From NCBI RefSeq assembly GCF_030687575.1, contig NZ_CP117439.1:2657501-2721500 (forward strand): a stretch of DNA of 64,000 bases, read 5' to 3'. The position numbers and the translations under genes are program-made. The notes under the pieces are model-generated. The model saw only the letters and a list, made by a program, of their open reading frames with translations, was not told where the DNA came from and did not search any database. Source of the DNA: Pseudomonas sp. FP2309 (GTDB taxonomy: Bacteria > Pseudomonadota > Gammaproteobacteria > Pseudomonadales > Pseudomonadaceae). Within the stretch, counting starts at the first letter, position 1; each line of letters starts with the position of its first letter. Below, one piece after another: positions 55,930-64,000 of the stretch.

Positions 55930-57240
55930 TTGAACAATGCTCCTCAGTTGCATCGCCATTTGCCGGCGGACGAGATCGATCTATTTGAGTTGTTTCAAGC
56001 TGTCTGGAATCAAAAAAAGTGGGTGATCGGTTGCACGATCCTGGCTGGCCTGCTGGGCCTTGGTTACGTGCTTCTGACCCCCAGGGTGTATCAGGTCAGC
56101 AGCGTGCTGCGGCCTGCCGCGATCAATGAGTTGGACGCGCTCAACCGTTCCGAAGTATACAAGCTGCCGCCCGGCGAGGCGTTGGCCAAAGTCGGTGCTC
56201 AGTTGGACTCCTATGAGGCCCGGATGGGCTTTTTCAAGGCCAACCCAGCGTTGTTCGAAGCCTTCCAGCGCCCTGGGCAAAGCCTCGAACAGAGCTTTGA
56301 TGACTTCAACCGCAACTCAATCAACGTGGTGTTGCCGGACCCGAAGCGGTCCGAGTCACCCGATAGCTACTTGCGCCTGGAGATGCAGTACCCCGCCAAT
56401 GTCGATGGCGCGGCGATCCTCAACGGCTTTGTTGACTATGCCATTGTGCTGCAGCGCGCCCAAGTGGAGGCTGACCTCAAGGTCATCGTCAATAACCGTC
56501 TTAACGAACTCAGAGGCAAGATCGACGCCGCGCGCGCCAATTACAAGACGGACAAAGAGTCAAAAATCGCCAGGCTGCTTGAGGCGGACAGTGTCACGCG
56601 CGCCAGACTGCAGGACGAACTCACTGCGCTGCGCTTGCAGATGAAAGTGGAGCGTGCCGACCGCCTGGCGGAATTGACTGAAGCGATCACGATTGCCAAG
56701 TCTATCGGCATCAAAGCACCCACCACACCGTCTGCGATGGGCGCGGGCGCACTTCGTGGCTCCAGCCAGGTGCTGCAAGTGAGTAACCAGAAAATCCCTC
56801 TGTATTTCATGGGCTCAGACGCTCTTGAAGCCGAGCGGGCAGCGTTACAGCGACGGACCAACGATGACTTCACCAATCCGCGGGTGGCAGAGATTGGCAA
56901 AGAGCTACGTATGCTTGATGTCAATCGCCAAGTGGAAGTACTCAACAGTCGCCAGAATGAAGATGTGTTCCTGCAGGACGTCGAACCGTTACGGGCTGAA
57001 GAGGCCCGTTTGCGGGCACTCAATATCGACATGAGCGCCCTGAAACTGGTGACCGTTGACCAGCCTGCACAGGAACCGTTGGCGCCGATCAAGCCGAAAA
57101 AGGTCTTGATCATTGCCTTGAGCCTGGTGGGCGGCTTGATGCTTGGTGTGTTGCTGGCGTTGATTCGCCATTTCGTGCGGCTACGCCGTGAAAATGGGCC
57201 GTTTTCGCTGATCGACGATCGTCCTGCACCACAGCGGTAG
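55930..57240 (+). CDS. Wzz/LPS O-antigen chain-length determinant protein
   Basis: 436 residues of the polysaccharide co-polymerase family. TM1 lies near 35-52 (WVIGCTILAGLLGLGYVLLT), the large periplasmic part (about 55-385) is helical with a coiled-coil (RNDELRGKID-like region and KIARLLEADSVTRARLQDEL), and TM2 near 393-413 (VLIIALSLVGGLMLGVLLAL). DEIDLFELFQAVWNQKKW is the usual cytoplasmic start. It sets O-antigen modal length together with Wzy. The start is TTG 55930 after GGGGTG. No wzx/wzy genes are nearby, so it acts in trans. Confidence 0.88.
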   Translation: MNNAPQLHRHLPADEIDLFELFQAVWNQKKWVIGCTILAGLLGLGYVLLTPRVYQVSSVLRPAAINELDALNRSEVYKLPPGEALAKVGAQLDSYEARMGFFKANPALFEAFQRPGQSLEQSFDDFNRNSINVVLPDPKRSESPDSYLRLEMQYPANVDGAAILNGFVDYAIVLQRAQVEADLKVIVNNRLNELRGKIDAARANYKTDKESKIARLLEADSVTRARLQDELTALRLQMKVERADRLAELTEAITIAKSIGIKAPTTPSAMGAGALRGSSQVLQVSNQKIPLYFMGSDALEAERAALQRRTNDDFTNPRVAEIGKELRMLDVNRQVEVLNSRQNEDVFLQDVEPLRAEEARLRALNIDMSALKLVTVDQPAQEPLAPIKPKKVLIIALSLVGGLMLGVLLALIRHFVRLRRENGPFSLIDDRPAPQR

Positions 57241-57374
57241 GCCGGGCCAGAGCCCTCGCAGACCCATTACCCGCCGAGCGCGCCTCAGTGCGCGCTCAAC
57301 ACAATCAGTAGACAGCTTTTCACAATTCTTGATTAACTTTTGGTTACAAACTGTGGCTAAATAACTGCCAATGG

Positions 57375-57406
57375 TCACGAACCGGCTGTCAGGCAGCCGT
57401 TCGTGA
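57375..57406 (+). terminator. Hairpin after the Wzz-like gene
   Basis: TCACGAACCGGCTG (57375-57388) pairs with CAGCCGTTCGTGA (57394-57406) with one bulged C and a 5-nt loop. No T-run follows, so intrinsic termination is uncertain. It lies 134 bp after the stop. Confidence 0.4.
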
Positions 57407-57504
57407 CGGCGGTGTGAATTGTGATTTCAGGTGCTGCATTCCATCCTCGGCCGTCGTGGGCACGCGGGAGCAGCCTGTTCTCTTCTGACGTGTGACGAAA
57501 TCCC

Positions 57505-58404
57505 TTGAAACTCATCATTGTTGCTCTCTACCTTGCCTCCATTGCGTATGTTCACCTGCGTGGCCGGGTGCGACACACGCTGGGCCGGCAACTCAGCGAT
57601 CATTCGACGTTCCTGGCGCCGATCAACTGCTTCCTCTATCTGTTTTCCAAACTGCCTGGCCGGCCCTATCTGTCGCCGGCTGATTTTCCGGACCTGAGCC
57701 CATTGCAAGAGCATTGGGAGGAAATCCGTCAGGAAGGCCAGAACCTGATGCAGGCCGGGGCGATCAAGCGCTCGGAGCAGTACAACGACGTGGGTTTCAA
57801 CTCGTTTTTCAAGTCGGGCTGGAAGCGTTTCTACCTTAAGTGGTATGGCGACAGCCACCCGTCTGCCATGAAGTTGTGCCCGCGGACCACGCAGTTGGTG
57901 CAAAGCATCGGTTCGATCAAGGCGGCGATGTTCGCCGAGTTGCCGCCCGGCTCCAGGCTGGTACGCCATCGCGATCCGTACGCCGGGTCCTACCGCTATC
58001 ACCTGGGCCTGGATACCCCGAATGATCCCGGCTGCTACATCAACGTGGACGGCGAAAACTATTACTGGCGTGACGGTGAGCCGGTGATGTTCGACGAGAC
58101 CTACATCCACTTCGCCGAGAACACCACACAGCACAACCGGATCATTCTGTTTTGCGACGTCGAACGCCCGATGAAATACCGCTGGGCGGCAGCCTTCAAT
58201 CGCTGGTTCAGCCGCACCGTCATGGCTGCCGCTGGATCGCCCAACGATGAGGGCGACAGGACCGGCGCGCTTAACCGTGCGTTTACCCGTCTGTACAAGA
58301 TTCGCTTGCGCGGTAAAGAACTCAAGAAGCGCAACCGCACCCGTTACTACCTGGAGAAATGGGCGATTTTCGCCGCGCTGGCGCTGATCTTCGTGTTGAT
58401 CTAA
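57505..58404 (+). CDS. lpxO: Lipid A 2-hydroxylase LpxO-like (aspartyl/asparaginyl beta-hydroxylase family)
   Basis: 299 residues with an N-terminal membrane anchor (MKLIIVALYLASIAYVHL) and a C-terminal hydrophobic end (WAIFAALALIFVLI). The Fe(II)/2-oxoglutarate site is visible: His in RHRDPYAGSYRYHLGL, second His in DETYIHFAENTT and the Arg in QHNRIILFCDVERP. LpxO adds a 2-hydroxyl to a secondary acyl chain of lipid A. The start is TTG 57505. It stands next to the Wzz-like gene, another LPS modifier. Confidence 0.85.
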   Translation: MKLIIVALYLASIAYVHLRGRVRHTLGRQLSDHSTFLAPINCFLYLFSKLPGRPYLSPADFPDLSPLQEHWEEIRQEGQNLMQAGAIKRSEQYNDVGFNSFFKSGWKRFYLKWYGDSHPSAMKLCPRTTQLVQSIGSIKAAMFAELPPGSRLVRHRDPYAGSYRYHLGLDTPNDPGCYINVDGENYYWRDGEPVMFDETYIHFAENTTQHNRIILFCDVERPMKYRWAAAFNRWFSRTVMAAAGSPNDEGDRTGALNRAFTRLYKIRLRGKELKKRNRTRYYLEKWAIFAALALIFVLI

Positions 58405-58422
58405 AGGCGGCTGGGGCGCCGC

Positions 58423-60912
58423 TCATTGCGGAGGTTGCGCGCCCAGCTTGTCCCACATTTTTTTGCTGATCTTCTGCCGATGGGCATAACCGGCCCACGG
58501 GTCGTCCTTGAGCCCCTGTAAGCGTTGCTGCAGGTTGGCCACCGTCCACTGCTGCGCGCCGCGCAACCCCTTCAACTCCTCGCGGCTGACCGGTACCGAC
58601 ACCGGCAGCCCTGGCCGTGCGCGCACCGAATAGGCGGCCACGGTACTGGCGCCGCGGGCATTGCGCAGGTAATCGATAAAAATTTTACCGACCCGGTTTT
58701 TCGGCCCGGACGTGGCGGTAAAGCGTTCGGGCAGTTGCTGCGTCATGAACTGCGCGATGGCTTTGGCGAAGGCTTTTACCGTGTCCCAGTCATCGCGCCG
58801 CGCCAGTGGCACCACCAGATGCAAGCCTTTACCGCCGCTGGTCTTGACGAACGCCTCAAGCCCCAGGTCATCGAGTACCGATAAGGTGAGTTGAGCCGCC
58901 TCCAGCATGCTTTTCCAGGGCAGCACCGGGTCCGGGTCGAGGTCGAGCACAAACAGGTCCGGGGTGTCGATCTTGTCGTACGTGGCCCCCCAGGTATGCA
59001 ACTCGATGGTGCCCATCTGCACGGCGCCGAGCAGGGCCTGGGCGCTGCCGATTTCCATCAAGCGTGCGTGGCCGGGGTCGAGCGCCGGGTCCAGTTGAGT
59101 GATATGGGGAATGGACAGGCGCTCGGTGTGTTTCTGAAAGAACTGCTCGCCCTCGACGCCTTCGGGCGCCCTCAGCAGGGACACCGGTCGTTGGCGCAGA
59201 AAAGGCAGGATCCAGTCGCTGATGGCCTGGTAAAACTGCGCCAGCGCCTGCTTTTGCGTACCGCTTTGTTTGTCGATGATTCGCTCGGGGTGCGTGATCG
59301 TCACACCACCGGTGGCTTTTTTTGTGGCTGGCGTGTTCAGGGACTTCGCTTTGCGCGGCTGCTCATGCACGATCTGCGCGGCGGGTTTGTCGGTGCGCAT
59401 ACTCACGAAAGCAGCCTGACGCACCACGCCTTCGCGGGTCCACTCGGCAAACTGCACCTCAACGACCAGTGTCGGCTCCACCCAATGCACACCGCGCGCC
59501 TGGGTGCTGGTCAGGGTTTTTTGCAGGGGCGACGTCTCGCGTTCCAGCGTCCGGAGTTGCTTGTAGATACTGGCCAGGGACGCGTGGTCGAACCCCGTGC
59601 CCACGCGGCCGGCATACACCAGCCCGCTGTCGTCATTGACGGCCAGCAGCAACGCGCCAAACCCGGTGCGCGAGCCTTGGGGGCGGGTGTAGCCGACGAT
59701 GACGAACTCCTGGCGCAAGCGACATTTGAGTTTTATCCAATCGGTACTGCGACTGGACACATAGGGGCTGCCCAGGCGTTTACCGATGACGCCTTCCAGG
59801 GCCAGGTCGCAGGCGCTTTCAAAGATGTCGCGATGATGCGCCGCGAAGGCTTCAGAAAAGCGCAGCAGCTTGCTTTTACTGGCGCTCAGCGCAGCCTTGA
59901 GCGCCGCCCGGCGTTCTTCGACAGGCCTCTGGCGCATGTCCTGGCCCTTCAGAAACGGCGCGTCAAACACGTAATAAACGATGTCCAGGCTGCGGCCGAT
60001 GTCGAACGCACTTTGCAGCGCCTGGAAATCCGGCAAGCCCTCGCCGTTGAGGCTGACCACTTCGCCATCGAGCCAGCTGTCCTTGAGTTTGAGCGCTTGC
60101 AGCGCCTTTGCCTGGCGCGGCAAGCGCTCGGTCCAGTCGTGGCCGTTGCGGGTAAACAGGCGCACCTCGCCGTCGCGAATGCGCGCCAGCATGCGGTAAC
60201 CGTCGAACTTGATTTCATATTGCCAATCGCCTTCAGGAGGGCGGTCTACAAGGGTGGCCAATTGTGGGCTGAATTGCTCGGGGAGGGCGGTCGCGGCAGG
60301 CTTGGCCTTTGCCACCTTTGCGGCTTTCTTTCGCCCCTTTGGCGCGCCGATGGTGGCATCGCTGAGCACGCTGTCCGGTTGGGCCTGCACGATGTCATAG
60401 TCGTCGGCGGGACGTGCCTGTTCGTCTTTTTCCTTGATCAGTAACCATTGTTCCTTGTCACCGCTGCCGCGTAAGCGGGTACGCACGAGCGCCCAGTCCC
60501 CCGCGAGTTTCTCGCCTACCAGGCTGAACTTGAGCTTGCCGGCGGCGTAGGCCTGATGAGGATCGTCGTGGGGTTGCCACACGCCTCGGTCCCAGACGAT
60601 TACGTCACCGGCACCGTATTGGCCAGGCGGGATGCTGCCTTCGAAACTGCCATAGCTCAGCGGGTGGTCTTCCACATGCACCGCCAGGCGTTTCTGGCTG
60701 GGGTCCAGGCTCGGGCCTTTGGGCACGGCCCAGCTTTTGAGCACACCGTCGAGCTCCAGGCGAAAGTCGTAGTGCAGGTTGCGCGCAGCGTGTTTCTGGA
60801 TCACGAACGACAGTGCTGACGCCTTATGCTTGCGGGCGGGCGCGCTGCCGGACGGTTCGGCGGTGATCTCGAAGTCACGTTTGCGGTTGTATTCGCTCAG
60901 GGGCTTGGCCAT
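58423..60912 (-). CDS. ligD: Multifunctional NHEJ DNA ligase LigD
   Basis: 829 residues in the order found in pseudomonads. Phosphoesterase domain at 1-165 with H41, H47, D49, R51 (KHAARNLHYDFRLELDG) and H83, Y87. ATP-dependent ligase at about 210-510 with nucleophile Lys235 (QYEIKFDGYRML). Primase-polymerase at about 540-815 with the metal Asp pair in LDLDPDPVLPW. ATG 60912 follows GGAG. With Ku it repairs double-strand breaks, chiefly in stationary phase. It follows ku by 24 bp on the same strand. Confidence 0.97.
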   Translation of the reverse strand: MAKPLSEYNRKRDFEITAEPSGSAPARKHKASALSFVIQKHAARNLHYDFRLELDGVLKSWAVPKGPSLDPSQKRLAVHVEDHPLSYGSFEGSIPPGQYGAGDVIVWDRGVWQPHDDPHQAYAAGKLKFSLVGEKLAGDWALVRTRLRGSGDKEQWLLIKEKDEQARPADDYDIVQAQPDSVLSDATIGAPKGRKKAAKVAKAKPAATALPEQFSPQLATLVDRPPEGDWQYEIKFDGYRMLARIRDGEVRLFTRNGHDWTERLPRQAKALQALKLKDSWLDGEVVSLNGEGLPDFQALQSAFDIGRSLDIVYYVFDAPFLKGQDMRQRPVEERRAALKAALSASKSKLLRFSEAFAAHHRDIFESACDLALEGVIGKRLGSPYVSSRSTDWIKLKCRLRQEFVIVGYTRPQGSRTGFGALLLAVNDDSGLVYAGRVGTGFDHASLASIYKQLRTLERETSPLQKTLTSTQARGVHWVEPTLVVEVQFAEWTREGVVRQAAFVSMRTDKPAAQIVHEQPRKAKSLNTPATKKATGGVTITHPERIIDKQSGTQKQALAQFYQAISDWILPFLRQRPVSLLRAPEGVEGEQFFQKHTERLSIPHITQLDPALDPGHARLMEIGSAQALLGAVQMGTIELHTWGATYDKIDTPDLFVLDLDPDPVLPWKSMLEAAQLTLSVLDDLGLEAFVKTSGGKGLHLVVPLARRDDWDTVKAFAKAIAQFMTQQLPERFTATSGPKNRVGKIFIDYLRNARGASTVAAYSVRARPGLPVSVPVSREELKGLRGAQQWTVANLQQRLQGLKDDPWAGYAHRQKISKKMWDKLGAQPPQ

Positions 60913-60936
60913 GGGTTTCTCCAGCATGCGACGGGC

Positions 60937-61776
60937 TCAAGAGGCCTTTTTGGTGGATTTTTTCGAGGCGGTTTTTTTCGCGGCGGGCTTGCCGGCCAGG
61001 CTGCGCTTGAGCAACTCGGTGAGGTCAATCACATCGGCCGACTTGCGCTCGTCGCTGCCTTCCTGGGATTCCACGTCTTCGATCTTGCCGGCTTTGGCCT
61101 TCTTGGCCACCAGGGCCATGATTTTGTCCTGGAAGGTGTCGCGGTAGTCATCGGGCTGCCAGTCGGCGCTCATGTCTTCCACCAGACGCTTGGCCATGTC
61201 CAACTCGCCTTTGGCCAGGCTGGGCTTGGTGACGTCGCTGCCCAGTTCCAGCTCATCCAGGCTGCGCACCTCGGCGGGCCAGCGCAGCATGACCAGCACC
61301 AGCGCCGATTCCAGCGGCATCAAGGCGGCCAAATGCTGTTTGGTGTGCAGCACCACATTGGCCAGGGCGACCTTGCGGGTTTTCTTGAGGGTTTCGCGCA
61401 GTAGCGCATAGACCTTGCCGCCGCGTTTATCCGGGGCCAGAAAGTAGGGGGTATCGATGTTCTGCAATGGGATCTGGTCGCCGGCGACAAAGGCGATGAT
61501 GTCGATGGTCTGGGTCGATTTGGGGTGCGCCGAGCGAATCTCGTCCTCGCTGAGCACCACGTAGCGGCCTTTCTCAAAGGCCACACCCTTGACGATGTTT
61601 TCTTTGGTGACTTCCTTGCCGGTGGTCTTGTTGATGCGTTTGTAGCCCACCGGGTCCATGCTGCGCTTGTCCAGCCAGTCAAAGTCGACGCCTTGTGCCG
61701 ACGTCGCTGAGACCAGCGATACCGGAATATGAACCAAACCGAAGCTGATCGCGCCTTTCCAGATTGCCCGTGGCAT
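60937..61776 (-). CDS. ku: Non-homologous end-joining protein Ku
   Basis: 279 residues, homodimeric DNA-end ring. Family marks: RAIWKGAISFGLVHIPVSLV, GYKRINKTTGKEV, FLAPDKRGGKVYALLRE. The C-terminal 45 residues are Lys/Ala-rich (KPAAKKTASKKSTKKAS), the extension that helps recruit LigD and bind DNA. GAGGAA sits 9 nt before the ATG. First gene of the ku-ligD operon. Confidence 0.97.
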   Translation of the reverse strand: MPRAIWKGAISFGLVHIPVSLVSATSAQGVDFDWLDKRSMDPVGYKRINKTTGKEVTKENIVKGVAFEKGRYVVLSEDEIRSAHPKSTQTIDIIAFVAGDQIPLQNIDTPYFLAPDKRGGKVYALLRETLKKTRKVALANVVLHTKQHLAALMPLESALVLVMLRWPAEVRSLDELELGSDVTKPSLAKGELDMAKRLVEDMSADWQPDDYRDTFQDKIMALVAKKAKAGKIEDVESQEGSDERKSADVIDLTELLKRSLAGKPAAKKTASKKSTKKAS

Positions 61777-61959
61777 ATGTGAAATTCCTCAAGAAGTCCC
61801 AGTGTTCTGGTGACTCGAAGGCTGCGCGAAAAGTTTCCCCGGACGGATGCGCGGACAGATCGTGTTACACCTGCTGAGGAAGTATTTAGTTACCAACGCC
61901 GAACCCCTGGCGTAGCGTGTTATCGAAAGCACGTACTCCTCGCCGTGAGAGGCTTTGCC

Positions 61960-62271
61960 ATGAACACTTGTATACGCCACATGGCTGCGTTGATGCTGGG
62001 CCTGGCCCTGGGTCCATTCGCTCAGGCGCAGAACCTGCCCGGCAACAACTCCAACAACGGAGCGATTCATCGCGCCAACCCCAATAGCATGCAGGGCACC
62101 CAGCCCAATGCGCCGGCAACGCGTGGCATTCAGACCGGGCCCACCCCGCGCACGCCGACCCTGGAAAACGGTGGTATCGGCAATCGCTATCCGCAGCGCA
62201 ACGCCACCCCGAGCCGTCCGGCCACCGAGACCAAAGCCCCCACTTATGATGCCAACGGCAATCGCCGGTAA
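61960..62271 (+). CDS. Small secreted Asn/Pro/Thr-rich protein
   Basis: 103 residues with a Sec signal (MNTCIRHMAALMLGLALGPF then AQAQ). The mature part is low-complexity, rich in Asn, Pro, Thr and Gly (LPGNNSNNGAIHRANPN, GPTPRTPTLENGGIGNRYPQ), with no recognised domain and probably disordered. ATG 61960 follows GAGAGG. The stop is 11 bp before the PQQ dehydrogenase gene, so they are likely cotranscribed. Confidence 0.75.
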   Translation: MNTCIRHMAALMLGLALGPFAQAQNLPGNNSNNGAIHRANPNSMQGTQPNAPATRGIQTGPTPRTPTLENGGIGNRYPQRNATPSRPATETKAPTYDANGNRR

Positions 62272-62282
62272 GGACTCGTCTT

Positions 62283-63431
62283 ATGCTCCTACGTAAAACC
62301 CTGTTAGCGGCCCTCTGCGCAACGACCATCAGCGCTGTGTATGCCGCCGATCCTCAGCAATTCCCCAGTGAACAAGGCAGCGTCACGGCCACGCCCATTG
62401 CCAAAGGCCTGGACCATCCGTGGGCGCTGGCGTTTTTGCCGGACAACGGTGGTTTCCTGGTCACCGAACGCCCCGGCCACCTGCGGTTTGTCAGCCCGGA
62501 TGGCAAACTCTCGGCCCCGCTGAGCGGGGTGCCCGAAGTCTGGGCCAAAGGGCAGGGCGGTTTGCTCGATGTGGTTCTGTCGCCGGACTTCAAGGAGGAC
62601 CGCATGGTCTACCTGTCGTATGCCGAAGGCGGCGGCAAGGGCGGCACGGCCGGCACCGCAGTGGGCCGCGGTCGCCTGGCGACCGACCTCAGCGGCTTGA
62701 CTGATTTCAAGGTGATCCTGCGCCAGGAGCCCAAGTTGTCTACCGGCAATCATTTTGGCTCACGCCTGGCGTTTGACCGCGATGGCTACCTGTTCGTGAC
62801 GCTGGGAGAGAATAACGACCGGCCCACCGCCCAAGACCTGGACAAGTTGCAAGGCAAGGTCGTGCGGATTTTCCCCGACGGCCGGGTGCCGGATGACAAC
62901 CCCTTCGTCGGCCAGCAGGGCGTACGCCCTGAAATCTGGTCCTATGGCCAGCGCAACCCCCAGGGCCTGGCGCTGAACCCCTGGAGCGGCACGATCTGGG
63001 AAAACGAACACGGGCCGCGCGGTGGCGATGAGGTCAATATCATCGAGCGCGGCAAAAACTACGGCTGGCCGCTGGCGACCCACGGCATCAACTATTCCCT
63101 GACGCCGATCCCCGAGGCCACGGGCAAGACCGCCGAAGGGACCGTCGCGCCGCACCATGTGTGGGAAAAATCACCGGCCATCAGTGGCATGGCCTTCTAT
63201 GACGGTGACCGCTTCAAGGCGTGGCAGCACAACGTGTTTATCGGCGCGTTGGCCAGCCAGGAGCTGATCCGGCTGCAATTCGATGGGGACAAGGTCGTGC
63301 ATGAGGAGCGCTTGCTCGGTGGCCTGAAAGCACGGATTCGCGATGTGCGGCAGGGGCCGGATGGCTATCTATATGTGCTGACGGACGAGGATGACGGCGT
63401 GCTGTATCGCGTCGGTTTGAATCAGGACTGA
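62283..63431 (+). CDS. PQQ-dependent aldose sugar dehydrogenase (YliI/Asd-like)
   Basis: 382 residues with a Sec signal (MLLRKTLLAALCATTISAVYA). A six-bladed beta-propeller of the soluble glucose dehydrogenase family: GLDHPWALAFLPDNGGFLVT, the catalytic His in STGNHFGSRLAFDRDGYL, SYGQRNPQGLALNPWSG and ENEHGPRGGDEVNIIERGKN (PQQ/calcium site). Oxidises aldose sugars in the periplasm. AAGGA lies 8 nt before the ATG. A perfect hairpin follows the stop. Confidence 0.93.
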   Translation: MLLRKTLLAALCATTISAVYAADPQQFPSEQGSVTATPIAKGLDHPWALAFLPDNGGFLVTERPGHLRFVSPDGKLSAPLSGVPEVWAKGQGGLLDVVLSPDFKEDRMVYLSYAEGGGKGGTAGTAVGRGRLATDLSGLTDFKVILRQEPKLSTGNHFGSRLAFDRDGYLFVTLGENNDRPTAQDLDKLQGKVVRIFPDGRVPDDNPFVGQQGVRPEIWSYGQRNPQGLALNPWSGTIWENEHGPRGGDEVNIIERGKNYGWPLATHGINYSLTPIPEATGKTAEGTVAPHHVWEKSPAISGMAFYDGDRFKAWQHNVFIGALASQELIRLQFDGDKVVHEERLLGGLKARIRDVRQGPDGYLYVLTDEDDGVLYRVGLNQD

Positions 63432-63436
63432 GGGTT

Positions 63437-63456
63437 GGGGCCGGTAAACCGGCCCC
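63437..63456. terminator. Hairpin between convergent PQQ dehydrogenase and DUF1348 genes
   Basis: GGGGCCGGT (63437-63445) and ACCGGCCCC (63448-63456) form a perfect 9-bp stem with a 2-nt loop, followed by GGCGTCTTTT. It is placed between stops at 63431 and 63465. Confidence 0.75.
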
Positions 63457-63464
63457 GGCGTCTT

Positions 63465-63944
63465 TTACAGGCCCAACTCGGACAAGCCCGGATGCTCATC
63501 CGGGCGCCGCCCCAGCGGCCAGCGGAACTTGCGCTCGCTGTCTTTGATGGGCATGTCGTTGATACAGGCAAAACGGTGGGCCATCAGGCCGTTCTCGTCG
63601 AACTGCCAATTCTCGTTGCCATACGAACGAAACCAGTTGCCCGAGTCGTCGTGCCATTCGTAGGCGTAACGCACGGCAATGCGGTTATCGGTAAAGGCCC
63701 ATAGCTCTTTGATCAGCCGGTAATCCAATTCCCTGGCCCATTTGCGCATGAGAAAAGCCTTGGCTTCTTCACGGCTATGGGCGAATTCGGCGCGGTTGCG
63801 CCATTGCGTGTCCAGCGTGTAAGCCAGGGACACCCGTTGCGGGTCGCGGGAGTTCCAGCCGTCTTCGGCCAGGCGTACTTTTTCAACCGCCGATTCACGG
63901 GTGAACGGCGGCAACGGCGGGCGGGGTTCTGTGGTGTTTGACAT
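63465..63944 (-). CDS. DUF1348 (SnoaL/NTF2-like) protein
   Basis: 159 residues matching DUF1348: [60 protein letters not shown] and [12 protein letters not shown]. The NTF2-like fold is a small cone that often binds hydrophobic ligands; activity unknown. AGGAG lies about 10 nt before the ATG. The last 56 bp of the window upstream of it hold no gene. Confidence 0.9.
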   Translation of the reverse strand: MSNTTEPRPPLPPFTRESAVEKVRLAEDGWNSRDPQRVSLAYTLDTQWRNRAEFAHSREEAKAFLMRKWARELDYRLIKELWAFTDNRIAVRYAYEWHDDSGNWFRSYGNENWQFDENGLMAHRFACINDMPIKDSERKFRWPLGRRPDEHPGLSELGL

Positions 63945-64000
63945 GTCATGGCTCCTGTTAATACGAAGTTGCGCAAGCGGGCATTCACAGCCCCAATAAC

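Noticed and set aside
1..64000. CRISPR arrays, tRNA or rRNA genes, insertion sequences, prophage
   Set aside because: No regularly spaced repeats, no cloverleaf or CCA-type ends, no transposase or integrase reading frames were seen on either strand.

Overview
The window is ordinary chromosome from a Pseudomonas of the P. fluorescens group. Support for this comes from high-GC coding with GC-rich third positions, the families present (PQQ sugar dehydrogenase, Ku/LigD, Pcs, LpxO, PnuC, YhhS, YbiT, a SsuF-type molbindin, a MASE2-GGDEF cyclase) and fluorescens-type REP-like palindromes in several spacers. I see no rRNA, tRNA, CRISPR array, insertion sequence or phage. The species assignment is inference from gene content, not from a marker gene.

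Layout. 1-986: 3' end of glgB. 1-5.4 kb: a GGDEF cyclase, a hybrid histidine kinase and a secreted CAP protein. 5.5-9.7 kb: regulator/target pairs (MFS with LysR; TetR with a flavodoxin-fold quinone reductase) plus a GNAT. 9.7-12 kb: a yecA-like gene, a stand-alone aroA and a small Cys-containing protein on the minus strand. 12.2-17 kb: dienoyl-CoA isomerase homologue, nudC, TSUP exporter, pcs, an RlmI/RlmK-type methyltransferase, a DUF1289 protein. 17.2-23.3 kb: nrdB with two NrdR boxes, a MocR regulator divergent from a LysE exporter, a MASE2-GGDEF cyclase and a secreted M20 peptidase. 23.3-28.4 kb: a small unknown, an RND pump with its adaptor, and the wreck of an MFS gene. 28.5-34.2 kb: pirin, an MscS-cyclic-nucleotide-domain fusion, a proteasome-like Ntn hydrolase homologue, an ECF sigma/FecR pair and a SsuF-like molbindin. 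34.2-38.9 kb: a 1456-residue toxin-like protein with a YopT-type (C58) cysteine protease triad, a TcdB/Mcf-like hydrophobic pore region and a degenerate RTX-like C-terminus. 38.9-46.7 kb: PatB lyase, ggt, pnuC with an NR-kinase-like gene, a Cache chemoreceptor, uppP. 46.7-55.5 kb: LysR, azoR, secreted hydrolase, two MFS transporters, YbiT, a methyltransferase and a TIGR03067-like protein. 55.9-58.4 kb: a Wzz-type chain-length protein and LpxO, both acting on the cell envelope. 58.4-64 kb: the two-gene end-joining operon ku-ligD, a small secreted protein, a PQQ sugar dehydrogenase and a DUF1348 protein.

The strongest candidates for something undescribed are the toxin-like gene at 34462-38832 with its structured leader and slippage-prone poly-Ala tract, and the proteasome-like Ntn hydrolase homologue at 31003-32124, where Thr1, Asp17 and a downstream Lys can be read directly. 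Other points of interest are the second, unfused EPSP synthase with Phe at the position of the glyphosate-related Pro, the MscS channel carrying a cyclic-nucleotide-binding domain, and the paired NrdR boxes in front of an nrdB that lacks an adjacent nrdA.
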